A DNA stretch of 64,000 nt from Cupriavidus sp. U2 (GTDB lineage Bacteria > Pseudomonadota > Gammaproteobacteria > Burkholderiales > Burkholderiaceae). The notes under the pieces were generated by a model. It was not told where the DNA came from. It was given only the letters and a program-made list of their open reading frames with translations, and did not search any database. Positions within the stretch are counted from its first letter, which is position 1; each line of letters starts with the position of its first letter. Position numbers and translations under genes: made by a program. Of the stretch, positions 25,905 through 35,454 are shown in pieces. The stretch lies in assembly GCF_009663685.2 (NCBI RefSeq), contig NZ_RCOG02000012.1, positions 248,846 to 312,845 on the forward strand. The letters are read 5' to 3'.

Positions 25905-26110
25905 GCGTCAATTGCGCCAACGGATAAGGGTCTTCAGCGGACCGAAATCGTCCTGGCAGCCCCCGGGGTGCCGCATAAATATGACGTTTTTGGCATATGT
26001 GCGCGGATTGTCACGGTAATGACGCGATTTCGCCACTTCCCTGCCATCCCGGCTTCCGACAATTCCCCAAGCTGCACCATAAACAGAACACGACAGGGAA
26101 ATCCGAGACC

Positions 26111-28183
26111 ATGCAAAACCATCGCATCCGGGCCGCCATGCTGGCGGCCGTGGCCACCGCCGTGCTGGCCGCCTGCGGCGCCGACGACAACAACAACGCG
26201 GGCAGCGGCAACAGCGGCGGTAACGGCGGTAACGGCAACACGTCGATCCCGGCCGGCACGAAGTCCACGCTGGCGCTGCTGGAAACCACCGATCTGCACA
26301 CCAATGTGCTGAGCTATGACTACTTCAAGCTCGCCGAGGACAAGTCGATCGGTTTCGAGCGCGTGGCCACGCTGATCAAGGCGGCACGCGCCGAATTCCC
26401 GAACAGCCTGCTGCTGGACAACGGCGACACCATCCAGGGCACCGCGCTGTCTGACTACCAGGCGCTGGTCAAGCCGATCGGCTGCGGCGAGACGCTGGCC
26501 ATGTACAAGGTGATGAACGCGGCCGGATTCGACGGCGGCGGCATCGGCAACCACGAGTTCAACTACGGCTTGCAGTACCTGAGCCAGGTCACGGGCAACC
26601 GCTTCCAAGTCGATGGCCTGCCCGACCCGTCCGCGCAGCAGACCTGCGCCGGGCCGAAGTTTCCGCAGGTGCTGGCCAACGTCTACAGCGTGAAGACGCG
26701 CCAGCCGCTGTTCCAGCCGTACGCGATCCTGAACAAAACGATCACGGCGACGGGTCCGGACGGCAAGACCGTGTCGGCACCGATCAAGGTCGGCATCATC
26801 GGCGTTGCACCGCCGGCCATCCTGAGCTGGGACAAGCGCTGGCTCGACGGCAAGGTCTACACCGAAGGCGTGGTCGAGACCGCCAAAAAGTACATCCCCG
26901 AAATGCGCGCCAAGGGCGCGGACCTGGTGGTCGTGATCTCGCACGGCGGGCTGGACAATTCCACGTACTCGCCGACGATGGAGAACGGTAGTTATCACCT
27001 GTCGAAGGTGGAGGGCGTGGACGCCATGCTGATCGGCCACTCGCACCAGATCTTCCCCGATGCAACCAGTACGGTGAGCCAGTTCAACCTGCCGGGCGTG
27101 GACAAGGCCCGCGGCACGGTCAACGGCGTGCCGACCGTGATGGCCAACTACTGGGGCAAGCACCTGGGCGTGGTCAACCTGGCGCTGAACTACGACGGCA
27201 AGAACTGGAGCGTGGACCGTGCCAACACCAGGGTCGAGGCCCGCTCGATCCAGAATGCCGACAAGACCTACGTGGCCGCCGACGCCAGCGTGGCACCGGC
27301 CATCGACACCGAACACCAGGCCACCATCCAGTACGTGAAGACGCCGATCGGCAGCACGAACTACCGCATGACAAGCTACTTTGCCGATGTGGGCGACCCG
27401 GGCGCGATCCAGATCGTGAACCAGGCGCAGGCGAAATACGTGAAGGACTATATCGCCGCCAACCTGCCGGCGCTGGCGTCCCTGCCCGTGCTGTCGGTGT
27501 CGGCACCGTTCAAGAGCGGTTTCGGCGGCGGCAACGACTATACCGACGTGGCGTCCGGCAATCTGGCCATCAACAACGCGGCCGATCTCTACCTGTACCC
27601 GAACACCGTCTACGCGGTAAAGGTCAATGGCGACGAACTGAAGGCCTGGCTGGAAACCGCGGCCAGGCGATTCAACCAGATCAACCCGGCGCTGGCCACC
27701 GAGCAGCCGCTGATCAGCACGTTCCCGGGCTACAACTTCGACATGTTCACCGACGCGGACATGCAGTACGAAATCGACGTGACGCAGACGGTGGGCAACC
27801 GCATCAAGAACCTGACCTACAAGGGGGCGCCGGTCACGTCGGCCATGGACTTCATCGTGGCCACCAACAACTACCGCGCCAGCGGTGGCGGCAACTTCCC
27901 GGGCCTGGACGGCACCAAAACGGTCTACGCGTCGCCGGACGCCAACCGCGACGTGCTGATCCAGTACGTGAAGGCCGTCGCCAACGTGACCCGCGCCGCC
28001 AACGGCAGCGCCCGCAGCTGGCATTTCACGAAGGTGGCGACCGCCGGCGACGTGGTGTTCAGCTCGGGCGTGGGCATGCTGGCCCAGGCAGCGGCGGGCG
28101 GCGTGGCCGGCGTGTCCCTGGTCGCCGCCGACGACGGCTCGGGCAAGAACCTGTCGAAGTACAAGATCGATCTGAACCAGTAA
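26111..28183 (+). CDS. 5'-nucleotidase / 2',3'-cyclic-nucleotide phosphodiesterase lipoprotein
   Basis: A 690-residue predicted lipoprotein (lipobox VLAAC, then an Asn/Gly-rich linker) of the UshA/CpdB family. The N-terminal calcineurin-type domain has ETTDLHTN, LLDNGDTIQG, GNHEFNYG, VVISHGG and GHSHQIFP, which together bind the two metals. The C-terminal 5_nucleotid_C domain runs from about residue 440 to 630, with TNNYRASGGGNF for base binding. It would release phosphate and nucleosides from periplasmic nucleotides. AGGGAA precedes the ATG. The specific substrate (5' or 2',3'-cyclic) is not certain. Confidence 0.9.
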   Translation: MQNHRIRAAMLAAVATAVLAACGADDNNNAGSGNSGGNGGNGNTSIPAGTKSTLALLETTDLHTNVLSYDYFKLAEDKSIGFERVATLIKAARAEFPNSLLLDNGDTIQGTALSDYQALVKPIGCGETLAMYKVMNAAGFDGGGIGNHEFNYGLQYLSQVTGNRFQVDGLPDPSAQQTCAGPKFPQVLANVYSVKTRQPLFQPYAILNKTITATGPDGKTVSAPIKVGIIGVAPPAILSWDKRWLDGKVYTEGVVETAKKYIPEMRAKGADLVVVISHGGLDNSTYSPTMENGSYHLSKVEGVDAMLIGHSHQIFPDATSTVSQFNLPGVDKARGTVNGVPTVMANYWGKHLGVVNLALNYDGKNWSVDRANTRVEARSIQNADKTYVAADASVAPAIDTEHQATIQYVKTPIGSTNYRMTSYFADVGDPGAIQIVNQAQAKYVKDYIAANLPALASLPVLSVSAPFKSGFGGGNDYTDVASGNLAINNAADLYLYPNTVYAVKVNGDELKAWLETAARRFNQINPALATEQPLISTFPGYNFDMFTDADMQYEIDVTQTVGNRIKNLTYKGAPVTSAMDFIVATNNYRASGGGNFPGLDGTKTVYASPDANRDVLIQYVKAVANVTRAANGSARSWHFTKVATAGDVVFSSGVGMLAQAAAGGVAGVSLVAADDGSGKNLSKYKIDLNQ

Positions 28184-28193
28184 TCCATCCACG

Positions 28194-29024
28194 ATGCCAG
28201 CTACTGCTACCGCCTCCGCCGCGCCCGCGCGCGCGGCATCGCGCCGCCTGTCGCGCCGCCTGTTGCGCATACATCCGCTGTTCGTGGTCGCAACCGTGGC
28301 GCTGACCGTGGCCGCAGCCGGCGTGGCCGGTGCAGCGATGTGGCGGCACCAGTCCGACACGCGCCACGCCGAACTGTCGCAGTGGCAGTGGCTGGCGACA
28401 TCGGCTGACGATGCCGGCGCGCTGGATCAGCTGCAGCAGGCCGCCCGCGCCGGCGAAACGGCTGCGCGGGCCGCACTTGGCGAAACGATGATGTCGCGCA
28501 CCGACGCGGCCACGCGTGCAGATGGCGAACGCTGGCTGCGCATGGCGGCAGACAGCGGCCATGTGCGTGCCCAGTTCCTGCTCGGCAAGGCGGCGATGCT
28601 CGGCACGCTGGCCACCGGCCGGGCAGACCTGCCGCTGGCCTGGCGCCTGCTCGATGCGGCGGCCAATGGCGGAGACATCGGTGCGGCCTACTACCTGGGC
28701 CTGTTGTTTCGCGGCGGCCATGGCCGCACGCCCGATCCGGCCAGCGCGGCACGCTGGTTCAAGGTGGCCGCCGATGGCGGTGTGGCGCAGGCCATGTTCC
28801 TGCTCGGCAATGCCTATCGCGAAGGCGAGGGCGTGGCGCAGGACGATGCCCGTGCGGTGGCGTGGTACGAAGCGGCGGCCGAACGAGAGCATCCCGCGTC
28901 GATCCAGACGCTGGCCATGGCCTATCGCAACGGCGAACTGGGGCTCGTGCAGGACGACCGCAACTACCGCCAGCACATTGCCGAGGCGGCGCACGCGCTC
29001 AAGCATCCGGCCATCAATCCCTGA
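28194..29024 (+). CDS. Sel1-repeat membrane protein
   Basis: A 276-residue protein with one N-terminal membrane helix (about residues 28-48) after a basic stretch, so the rest probably faces the periplasm. From about residue 85 it holds four to five Sel1-like (TPR-type) repeats, seen as GHVRAQFLLGKAAML, GDIGAAYYLGLLF, ARWFKVAADGGVAQAMFLLGNAY and AVAWYEAAAERE. Such repeats bind partner proteins. It starts 10 bases after the 5'-nucleotidase stop and is probably in its operon. The partner is unknown. Confidence 0.8.
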   Translation: MPATATASAAPARAASRRLSRRLLRIHPLFVVATVALTVAAAGVAGAAMWRHQSDTRHAELSQWQWLATSADDAGALDQLQQAARAGETAARAALGETMMSRTDAATRADGERWLRMAADSGHVRAQFLLGKAAMLGTLATGRADLPLAWRLLDAAANGGDIGAAYYLGLLFRGGHGRTPDPASAARWFKVAADGGVAQAMFLLGNAYREGEGVAQDDARAVAWYEAAAEREHPASIQTLAMAYRNGELGLVQDDRNYRQHIAEAAHALKHPAINP

Positions 29025-29062
29025 TGGCCCCGCCCACCCGGGCGCTCCACCGCCGGCCCCCG

Positions 29063-30115
29063 CTACTGATAGCTCATCGTGAACGTCGCCAGGCCACGGA
29101 CGGTGCCGGCCATGACGTTGCCGGTGGAGACGTATTCGGCGCTCATACGGATGTTCGTGACGCCGCTGGATTGACCGACGCGCCACTGGTTCACCGTCCC
29201 TGCCGTGGCCGAGTCGGGACCGAACCTGACAGGCTCGTTGTCCGGATTCCGGATGCGCAGGCGCACGCCTTGCGCCGTGGAATCGCTGGCCAGCGTAAGC
29301 AGGTCGGTCCGGTTGCCCGGCATCGTGGCGTCTGTCAGGGTGATGAAGACGTTCGTGTCGGTATCGCACTGCAGGCCGATGAAGAAGCCAGTGCGTCCCG
29401 TGGTGGCGCCGGCTTCCTCCAGTGCCATGGCATGTGCGGGTTCCATGGGAACCGCAACGCTCGGGGTGGTGACGCGGCAGGAGCGCGATGCCACGGTGCT
29501 GTTACCCATCGAAACGGTTGCCTGTGTGCCCGACGCGCTGCCGTTGTCCCGGTTGATACTGCGAAGCGAGTAGATGGGGCCGATGTTGATCTGGCCATTG
29601 GTGTTGATCTGCCCGGTCTTGACCAGTTGGTGCGTCATGATCAAGGTTCCCGTGTAGCCGTTCGTCAGCGAGTAAGCGTACGTGGAAAGCGTCCTGTAAG
29701 TGCCCGCGGACGTGTCGGAAGCCCTGCCAGGGGCACCCCCGGCTCCGCGGCCAGTTCTCTGGGCCGTGGCGCGAATGCCGATGCCGGGGATGCCCGATTC
29801 CCATACGTCCTGAACCGTGGAGGATGCATTCAACGTGGGCATGAGCTGGACGGATATGCCCCGGCTGTTGTATCGCATGCGCGGACATCTGACTGAAATC
29901 GTTACCGTTCTCTGTTCGCTTATCGTCGCCCCTATTGGCGCATCCCGCGATACGTTGATATTCGAGAAGGCGAAACTGGACGATTGGGGTCCGAGTGTGC
30001 ACTGCTGGGCAAGGGCGCTGCCCGACGTCAGCCCGAGCAGACACGTGACGAGCCCGGGCAGCATTGCGAAGACATATCGTCCAGCACGATATGCAAAGGT
30101 CTGAAGTGTTGTCAT
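29063..30115 (-). CDS. Fimbrial adhesin-like subunit 1 (last gene of the fimbrial operon)
   Basis: A 350-residue secreted protein with a long signal peptide (cleavage near ALAQQ) and a C-terminal pilin-like beta domain ending FTMSYQ, the usual tail of usher-assembled subunits. Length is about twice that of a major pilin, which fits a two-domain tip adhesin (N-terminal lectin-like, C-terminal pilin). It is similar along its length to the next subunit (30371-31426), especially RIRNPD-PVRFGPDS and SAEYV. The ATG at 30115 follows AGGGG; an upstream ATG at 30127 is also in frame. A 255-base gap with no visible gene separates it from the other adhesin. Confidence 0.72.
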   Translation of the reverse strand: MTTLQTFAYRAGRYVFAMLPGLVTCLLGLTSGSALAQQCTLGPQSSSFAFSNINVSRDAPIGATISEQRTVTISVRCPRMRYNSRGISVQLMPTLNASSTVQDVWESGIPGIGIRATAQRTGRGAGGAPGRASDTSAGTYRTLSTYAYSLTNGYTGTLIMTHQLVKTGQINTNGQINIGPIYSLRSINRDNGSASGTQATVSMGNSTVASRSCRVTTPSVAVPMEPAHAMALEEAGATTGRTGFFIGLQCDTDTNVFITLTDATMPGNRTDLLTLASDSTAQGVRLRIRNPDNEPVRFGPDSATAGTVNQWRVGQSSGVTNIRMSAEYVSTGNVMAGTVRGLATFTMSYQ

Positions 30116-30370
30116 GTTACCCCTCATGGACTGCTGGCCACCCGCGGATGGACGCGGTGGCAGGCAGTGAATCCGTCGAGCGAAATGCAGCAGGTGTGGC
30201 GCCGCCGCCCGCGTGCCATGCCCCATATCGACCCTGCTGGGCGGCACGTCTGGATGTTTTCAGCTCGGCGGTCACCGGAGAACACGGGTGCTGAAACCCG
30301 ATTGGCCCATTCCCGCCCTGACATCGGCAGCGTTGCTGCCACGGACGGGGACGGTGCTTCTACTAGCCAG

Positions 30371-31426
30371 TCATTGATAGCTCATCGTGAACGTAGCCAG
30401 CGCCCGGACTGTCCCGGGGCTGACTGTGCCGCTGGCCACGTACTCGGCACTCATCGCGATGCTGTCGGTTGCGTCCGACGCGCCCACCCGCCACTGATTC
30501 GTGTTGCCCGCGACAGGCGAGTCCGGCCCGAAACGCACGGGATTGTCGTCGGGGTTGCGGATGCGGATACGGACCCCGCGTGCCGTCGATGCGCTGGTGA
30601 GCGTGAGCAGGTTGGTGCGGTTGGCGGGCCTGGTCGCGTCGGTCAGCGTGATATGGACGTTCGAGCCGGCATCGCATTGCAGCCCGATGAGGAAGTTGGT
30701 TCTACCGGCACTGTCGCCGCGGGTCCGGAGTTCCGTCACATTGACATTGCGCAGCGGCACATCGACGCTGGGCGTGGTGACGCGGCATGTCAGCGCGTTG
30801 AACGCCGAGTCGCGCAGGAACACCTGTGCCTGTGCGGCCGAGGTGACGTTGGCGGGAATGTTGTGGCTGCGCAGGGCGAACATGTTGCCCGTGGAGATAT
30901 GGCCCGTGCCAACGATCTGTCCCGTCTTGATCAACTGGTACGAGAAGCGGTAAGTCCCCGTGTAGGGGGCCGAACGCGCGACGCGCGGCCCGAAATCGGT
31001 CTTGCTGCCTGTGCCGACACTGGACACCACCGCGTTCCGGAAGTCCACGGAAATCACGCGCACGCCGACGCCCTGCGTGCCGGTGGCCCACACGCCCGTC
31101 ACGCCGGTGGCAAGCCGCAGGCTGGGAAACAGCTGCAGATAGAATCCGGGACCTCCGACGGACGGGCCGCCATAGTCAGCGGGATTGGCCGGGCAGGTCA
31201 CCTGTGCAGCGGTGGTCACGACTTCGCTCAATGCGGTGCCCACCACGGCATCCCTGGGGATGCTGAAGCCGTTGAACGCGATGGAGGCCGCGTCCGACTG
31301 GATCGTGCATTGTCGAACCGGTCGATCCTGCGCGTGGACGATGGCCGGCAGGCAGGCCAGCAGTCCGGACGCGATGACTCTGCCCACGCATGGGCTGCGG
31401 TGCGGGTGTGGCATCATGCTGATCAC
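30371..31426 (-). CDS. Fimbrial adhesin-like subunit 2
   Basis: A 351-residue secreted subunit with a signal peptide ending in LPAIVHA and a C-terminal pilin domain (FTMSYQ end). I start it at the GTG at 31426 because GGAGG lies seven bases upstream and the codon overlaps the usher stop (GTGA), which implies translational coupling; in-frame ATGs at 31417 and 31414 are alternatives. It is a paralogue of the 29063-30115 protein, with the same two-domain length and the shared blocks VHITLTDAT, LLTLTSAS and RIRNPDDNPVRFGPDS. Confidence 0.74.
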   Translation of the reverse strand: MISMMPHPHRSPCVGRVIASGLLACLPAIVHAQDRPVRQCTIQSDAASIAFNGFSIPRDAVVGTALSEVVTTAAQVTCPANPADYGGPSVGGPGFYLQLFPSLRLATGVTGVWATGTQGVGVRVISVDFRNAVVSSVGTGSKTDFGPRVARSAPYTGTYRFSYQLIKTGQIVGTGHISTGNMFALRSHNIPANVTSAAQAQVFLRDSAFNALTCRVTTPSVDVPLRNVNVTELRTRGDSAGRTNFLIGLQCDAGSNVHITLTDATRPANRTNLLTLTSASTARGVRIRIRNPDDNPVRFGPDSPVAGNTNQWRVGASDATDSIAMSAEYVASGTVSPGTVRALATFTMSYQ

Positions 31427-33996
31427 GCTTTTGCCTCCGTATCGGGCTGAGGCTGGCATACGGCGCGCACCTGGGCATACGTGGTGGCGTTCTTGTCCCG
31501 TGGTGGCAGTTCGTATGCAATGGTGCAGCGTTGGCTGTTGTCCGTGCCCCAGGTCACCTGCAACTGTCCGGCCTGCTCGATGCCGCGCGCGAAGATGATG
31601 CCGCTCTGGCCCACCACGCCGATATCCGCCTGCTTGTCGTCCGACACCGTCGCTCCGAAGGGCAGCGGCTTGCCGTTCGGCAGGGTGGCGGACACGATGG
31701 CCGAACGGCCAGTCAGCGCCGCAAACGTGATCTTCACTGCGGCGTTTGCACGCGGTGCCACCTGGACGCTGGTTGCGTCCAGCGAGACGTCCAGCGGCAG
31801 GCCTTTCGGATTCAGTTCGATCGTGTTCATGTTGTAGGGCTGCAGGTACGGCACGATGGCGTAGCCAAACGCGTCGATCCTGACGCCCGGCGCGTTGGCA
31901 ACCCGCGCGCCCGAGGCGCCCTTGGCCTCGACAATGCCGATGGTGTCGCCCAGATAGTTGGCCAGCGTGACGCCGCCCGCGTGCGCCACGAGCGCGCCTT
32001 GCAGGCCGCCCGAGTACTGGGTGTATCGGCTGCCGCCGCTGACCGACGCCGATACCGTGGTGTACGGCGTGCGGTACTGGACATTGCCGCCGCCCGTTGT
32101 CGCGTGCGGCATCCGGTCGACGTTCAGGCCGTAGGTCACCGCGTTGTCTTCCAGCGCCGTGCCGCTCAGCCGCATCTGCTGCGATGACTCGCTGCCGCTG
32201 TTGTGCGTCCCCGAGAAGGACAGCATCGGGGCATGGCTGCCCTTTCCCAGGGGGACGGTCAGGCTGGCGAAGACCTGCGTGCTGAACCGCGCGGTCAGTA
32301 GTTCGCGCTGGCGCGACGCCGCGATGTTGTAGGTCATCGGCAGCCCCAACAGGTTGGCTGCGTTGCTGTAGCCCACCTGGAACATCAGCGCCGTGCCGCG
32401 CCGATTCAAGTACTCGGCAGACGTGCCGGTCAGATAGAGACTTCCCCATCGATCGCCCAGGCCCTGGTTCAAGGTGAGCTGGATCTGGCTGCGCTGGCGG
32501 TCCACCGCGCGGGCGTTGCCACCGCTGGAACGCGCGGCAAATGCATCGCGCATCGTCCAGAAGCCGCGGGTTGCGTAGCGGTATGCCGCGATGGTCATGT
32601 TGGTGCTGGTCGTCGGCACGAACTTGCTATAGCTGATGCGCACGCTCTGCCCGCTGCTGTCCTCGAAGCCGGGGATCATGGCGCGCGCATGCGTGGCGTC
32701 CAGTGCGAAGGCGCCCACGGGCAGGTTGAAGGCCGCGCCAAGCAGCCCCGCCTGGTATCCCTCCGAGAGCACAAGGCCCGCGTAGCCCGTGACGAGATTG
32801 TTGAAGCCGTGCTGCACCGTGCCCTGCACGAGCTTCTCGCGCCTGTTCCGGATGCTCGACCCGGTGCGGTATTCGCCTGCCGCCGCCGAATAGCGGGTGA
32901 TGCCGGGGCGCAGCAGTTGCACGACCGACGCATAGGGCACGGTAAAGCTGCTCTGGCTGCCGTCGGCCTCGGTCACCGTGACCAGCAGGTTGCCGCCGTA
33001 GCCGGTGGCATAGAGATCCCTGATCTCGAACGGGCCGGGGGCGACGGTCGTCTCGTAGAGCTTGTTGCCGTTCTGCGTGACCGTGACGCGCGCGTTCGAG
33101 CGTGCCACACCGCGTACCAGCGGCGCATAGCCGCGCGACGAGTCCGGCAGCATCCGGTCGTCGCTGGCCAGGTTCGCGCCGCGCACGGAGAAGCTGTCGA
33201 AGACGGCACCATCGGTATAGGCGTCGCCCAGCGTGAGCTGGCTGCGCCAGGCGGAAATGTCCCGCTGCACATAGGTGGCGATGTTCTGGTAGTTGTAGCT
33301 GTCCTTGCCGACCGACTGCCAGCTCATCGACGATCGCTGCCGCAAGTGCCACGGCCCGATGTTCAGGCCCGCATCGAGCCCCAGGTACGTGAACGTGCCC
33401 GCGCCATGCCCCGTCGTGTGGAACGTGTTGAGGTTGTAGGCAACCGTGGCCGACGGCACGCCATCGTCAAGCAACTCGGGGCTGACGCTGCCGCGCGGCG
33501 TGCGGCGCAGCAGGGCCTGGGCAATGCTGAGGTCGAGGCGCAGGTCGTTGAGGTTGAACGACCAGCCGATGTCCTCCGAGATCGCCGACGGTTGGGTGCA
33601 TTGGCCCCGGATGGCCCGCGCAATGGCGTTGCGGCTGGTCGACGGCAACGCCTGCTCGTCGAGGTTGAGCCGGGCAATGACCGCGCCGTCCATGCAGGGC
33701 GCCACGCCGGTGTCCTGCGGACGGAACCGCACGGTCTCGCGTGCAATCCACGCGCCGTTCAGGTAGATGTCGACGGGATAGTCGCCGGGCGAGACCGGGT
33801 TGCCGTTGGCGAAGCGGCTGACATCGACCATGGAGCCGTCCGACCGCTTCAGGAACTGCGCGTTGAACTGCACCGTGGCGACCGTGGCCGCCTCGCCGGA
33901 CTCACCAGCCAGTGCCGCCGCCGGGAGCGACGTGACCAGTACCCAGTGCGCGGCCAGCACGCGCGACGGCCTTGGTCTTGGCTTGTGCATCGTCAT
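31423..33996 (-). CDS. Fimbrial outer-membrane usher (FimD/PapC family)
   Basis: An 857-residue outer-membrane usher. A signal peptide is followed by the N-terminal chaperone-binding domain (VQFNAQFLKRS, DVSRFANGN), then the beta-barrel with its plug, including GYAPLVRGVARSNARVTVTQNG and PGPFEIRDLYATGYGGNLLVTVTEADGS. The C-terminal region (ALTGRSAIVSATLPNGKPLPFGA) is the plug-interacting domain. It secretes and orders fimbrial subunits. Start and stop overlap both neighbours by four bases (the chaperone stop at 33993-33995 and the adhesin start at 31424-31426), a tightly coupled operon. Confidence 0.93.
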   Translation of the reverse strand: MTMHKPRPRPSRVLAAHWVLVTSLPAAALAGESGEAATVATVQFNAQFLKRSDGSMVDVSRFANGNPVSPGDYPVDIYLNGAWIARETVRFRPQDTGVAPCMDGAVIARLNLDEQALPSTSRNAIARAIRGQCTQPSAISEDIGWSFNLNDLRLDLSIAQALLRRTPRGSVSPELLDDGVPSATVAYNLNTFHTTGHGAGTFTYLGLDAGLNIGPWHLRQRSSMSWQSVGKDSYNYQNIATYVQRDISAWRSQLTLGDAYTDGAVFDSFSVRGANLASDDRMLPDSSRGYAPLVRGVARSNARVTVTQNGNKLYETTVAPGPFEIRDLYATGYGGNLLVTVTEADGSQSSFTVPYASVVQLLRPGITRYSAAAGEYRTGSSIRNRREKLVQGTVQHGFNNLVTGYAGLVLSEGYQAGLLGAAFNLPVGAFALDATHARAMIPGFEDSSGQSVRISYSKFVPTTSTNMTIAAYRYATRGFWTMRDAFAARSSGGNARAVDRQRSQIQLTLNQGLGDRWGSLYLTGTSAEYLNRRGTALMFQVGYSNAANLLGLPMTYNIAASRQRELLTARFSTQVFASLTVPLGKGSHAPMLSFSGTHNSGSESSQQMRLSGTALEDNAVTYGLNVDRMPHATTGGGNVQYRTPYTTVSASVSGGSRYTQYSGGLQGALVAHAGGVTLANYLGDTIGIVEAKGASGARVANAPGVRIDAFGYAIVPYLQPYNMNTIELNPKGLPLDVSLDATSVQVAPRANAAVKITFAALTGRSAIVSATLPNGKPLPFGATVSDDKQADIGVVGQSGIIFARGIEQAGQLQVTWGTDNSQRCTIAYELPPRDKNATTYAQVRAVCQPQPDTEAKA

Positions 33997-34766
33997 TGCC
34001 CGGTGACAGCTGGCGCGGCCGGCCGCTTCCTGTGGGTGCCCGTGACGGCAGCGCCAAAGTCGTTGATAAACGTGTAGTGCACCTCGTCCGGCTCGCCAGA
34101 GGCGGGGTGCGTGCCGTCGATGGGGAACTCCACCGTCGCGCCGGGCTTTGCCATGGCACCGGCGTCAACCGCGTACACATGGCCGCGCGCGGTGGCCTCC
34201 ACCCTGGTGTAGGTGATGTGATAGGGCGTCGGGTTCAGGGCGGTCAGCACCTGCCTGCCGTCGTCCTTGCGCACCAGGCGCCAGGCCACCCGGGCGGGCG
34301 CGCTGGACGCGTCGCCGGGCAGGCCGGCGGGGCGGAATAGCAGCTTGATGCGCGTCCGGAATGCAAACTGCAGCGAGTTCTGCTGCGCAGTGCCGCCCGA
34401 CGCCACCGGCGGGACATCGAGCACGTTCAGCCAGAACAGCGACTCGCGATCACCGGGCAGGGGCTGCTGCAGGTGGATGATGCGCAGCGTCTGTCCCTTC
34501 TTCGGATCCAGTCTGAACAGCGGCGGCGTCAGCGTGAAGGGCGATTTCGCTTCCTCCGGCGAGGCGTTCGCGTCGCCGTCGTCGATCCATGCCTGCACCA
34601 GCGATGGCGTGTCGCCCTCGTTGGTGACCTTGAGGGTGACCTCCCGTTCCGATTCCGGATAGACGACGCGGGTCCCGTTCAGGACCACGGACGCAAGGGC
34701 GCCGGGCGCGGCCAATGCCAGGAGAACGGCAGCCATGGCTGCGCGGTGGCGAGATGTCTTGAGCAT
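33993..34766 (-). CDS. Periplasmic fimbrial chaperone (PapD/FimC family)
   Basis: A 257-residue chaperone with a signal peptide (ALAAPGALA). The two immunoglobulin-like domains are visible from VVLNGTRVVYPESEREVTLKV and RIIHLQQPLPGDRESLFWLNV, the second being the FWLNV strand with the conserved basic residues that clamp subunits. It folds fimbrial subunits in the periplasm and hands them to the usher. The C-terminal FPIDGTHPASGE and VHYTFINDFG belong to the second domain. It overlaps the usher start by four bases. Confidence 0.93.
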   Translation of the reverse strand: MLKTSRHRAAMAAVLLALAAPGALASVVLNGTRVVYPESEREVTLKVTNEGDTPSLVQAWIDDGDANASPEEAKSPFTLTPPLFRLDPKKGQTLRIIHLQQPLPGDRESLFWLNVLDVPPVASGGTAQQNSLQFAFRTRIKLLFRPAGLPGDASSAPARVAWRLVRKDDGRQVLTALNPTPYHITYTRVEATARGHVYAVDAGAMAKPGATVEFPIDGTHPASGEPDEVHYTFINDFGAAVTGTHRKRPAAPAVTGQ

Positions 34767-34863
34767 GATGAACGGCGGGCTGTAAGGCCGGCACGAGGCC
34801 GGCCGGTAGTGCTGGCATGCGGGAGGGCATGCCGGCGGACGCGAGCACGGATGGCGCCGCTGG

Positions 34864-35454
34864 TTACGGGTACACGACCGAATACGTCAACGCGGACGTG
34901 AAAACGCCCGCGGTGGCCGCACCGCCCGTTGCCACGTACTGCGCGTAGTACTGCAGCGAAGCCGTGCCGCCCGTGATGGCCACTTGCTGGGTGTTCTGCG
35001 AGGCAAACGCAGCGCCCACGGCGACGTTCGTCAGGTCGGCATTCAGCACACCGATCTGCACGTTGGTAGCGGCTGTGATGCCGGGGGTATCGTCGGTTGC
35101 GGGCGCGCTGACGGTGGTGTTGATCAGGCGGCCCGTGGCCAGGTCCACGGCGGCGCCGGGCTCGAAGTAGACCGCCACGTCGGCGGTGGCGGGCGTGCAG
35201 CCGGTGAGCTGGAAGTTGAACGGCGTACGGCCGGCGATATTGCCCGCGGTCGCCAGGGTCGACGCCGAAACGGGCGGCAAGGCCACCGTGAAGTCGGTGC
35301 CCCCGCCATTGCCGGAGATCGTGCAGGTATTCGTGGTGATCCGGCCGGTAAAGGTGATGGTACCGTCGGAGGCGGATGCGGCCGGACTCAACACGGCAAG
35401 CAGTAGGGACGCTGCGAGGATTTTCGTTCGATGGTGGTTCACTGTGGACCTCAT
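34864..35454 (-). CDS. Major fimbrial subunit (type 1-like pilin)
   Basis: A 196-residue secreted pilin. The signal peptide is LLLAVLSPAASA. The mature start is a canonical beta-strand SDGTITFTGRITTNTCTIS. One disulfide (TCTIS and LTGCTP) and the C-terminal donor region ending TYSVVYP fit the family. It is the first gene of the fimbrial operon. The start is uncertain: ATG at 35454 lacks a clear SD, whereas the GTG at 35442 has GAGGT six bases upstream; both give the same mature protein. An AT-rich leader lies upstream. Confidence 0.88.
   Translation of the reverse strand: MRSTVNHHRTKILAASLLLAVLSPAASASDGTITFTGRITTNTCTISGNGGGTDFTVALPPVSASTLATAGNIAGRTPFNFQLTGCTPATADVAVYFEPGAAVDLATGRLINTTVSAPATDDTPGITAATNVQIGVLNADLTNVAVGAAFASQNTQQVAITGGTASLQYYAQYVATGGAATAGVFTSALTYSVVYP

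Noticed and set aside
25934-28360. A 808-codon minus-strand frame
   Set aside because: Antisense shadow of the 5'-nucleotidase gene, with low-complexity composition.
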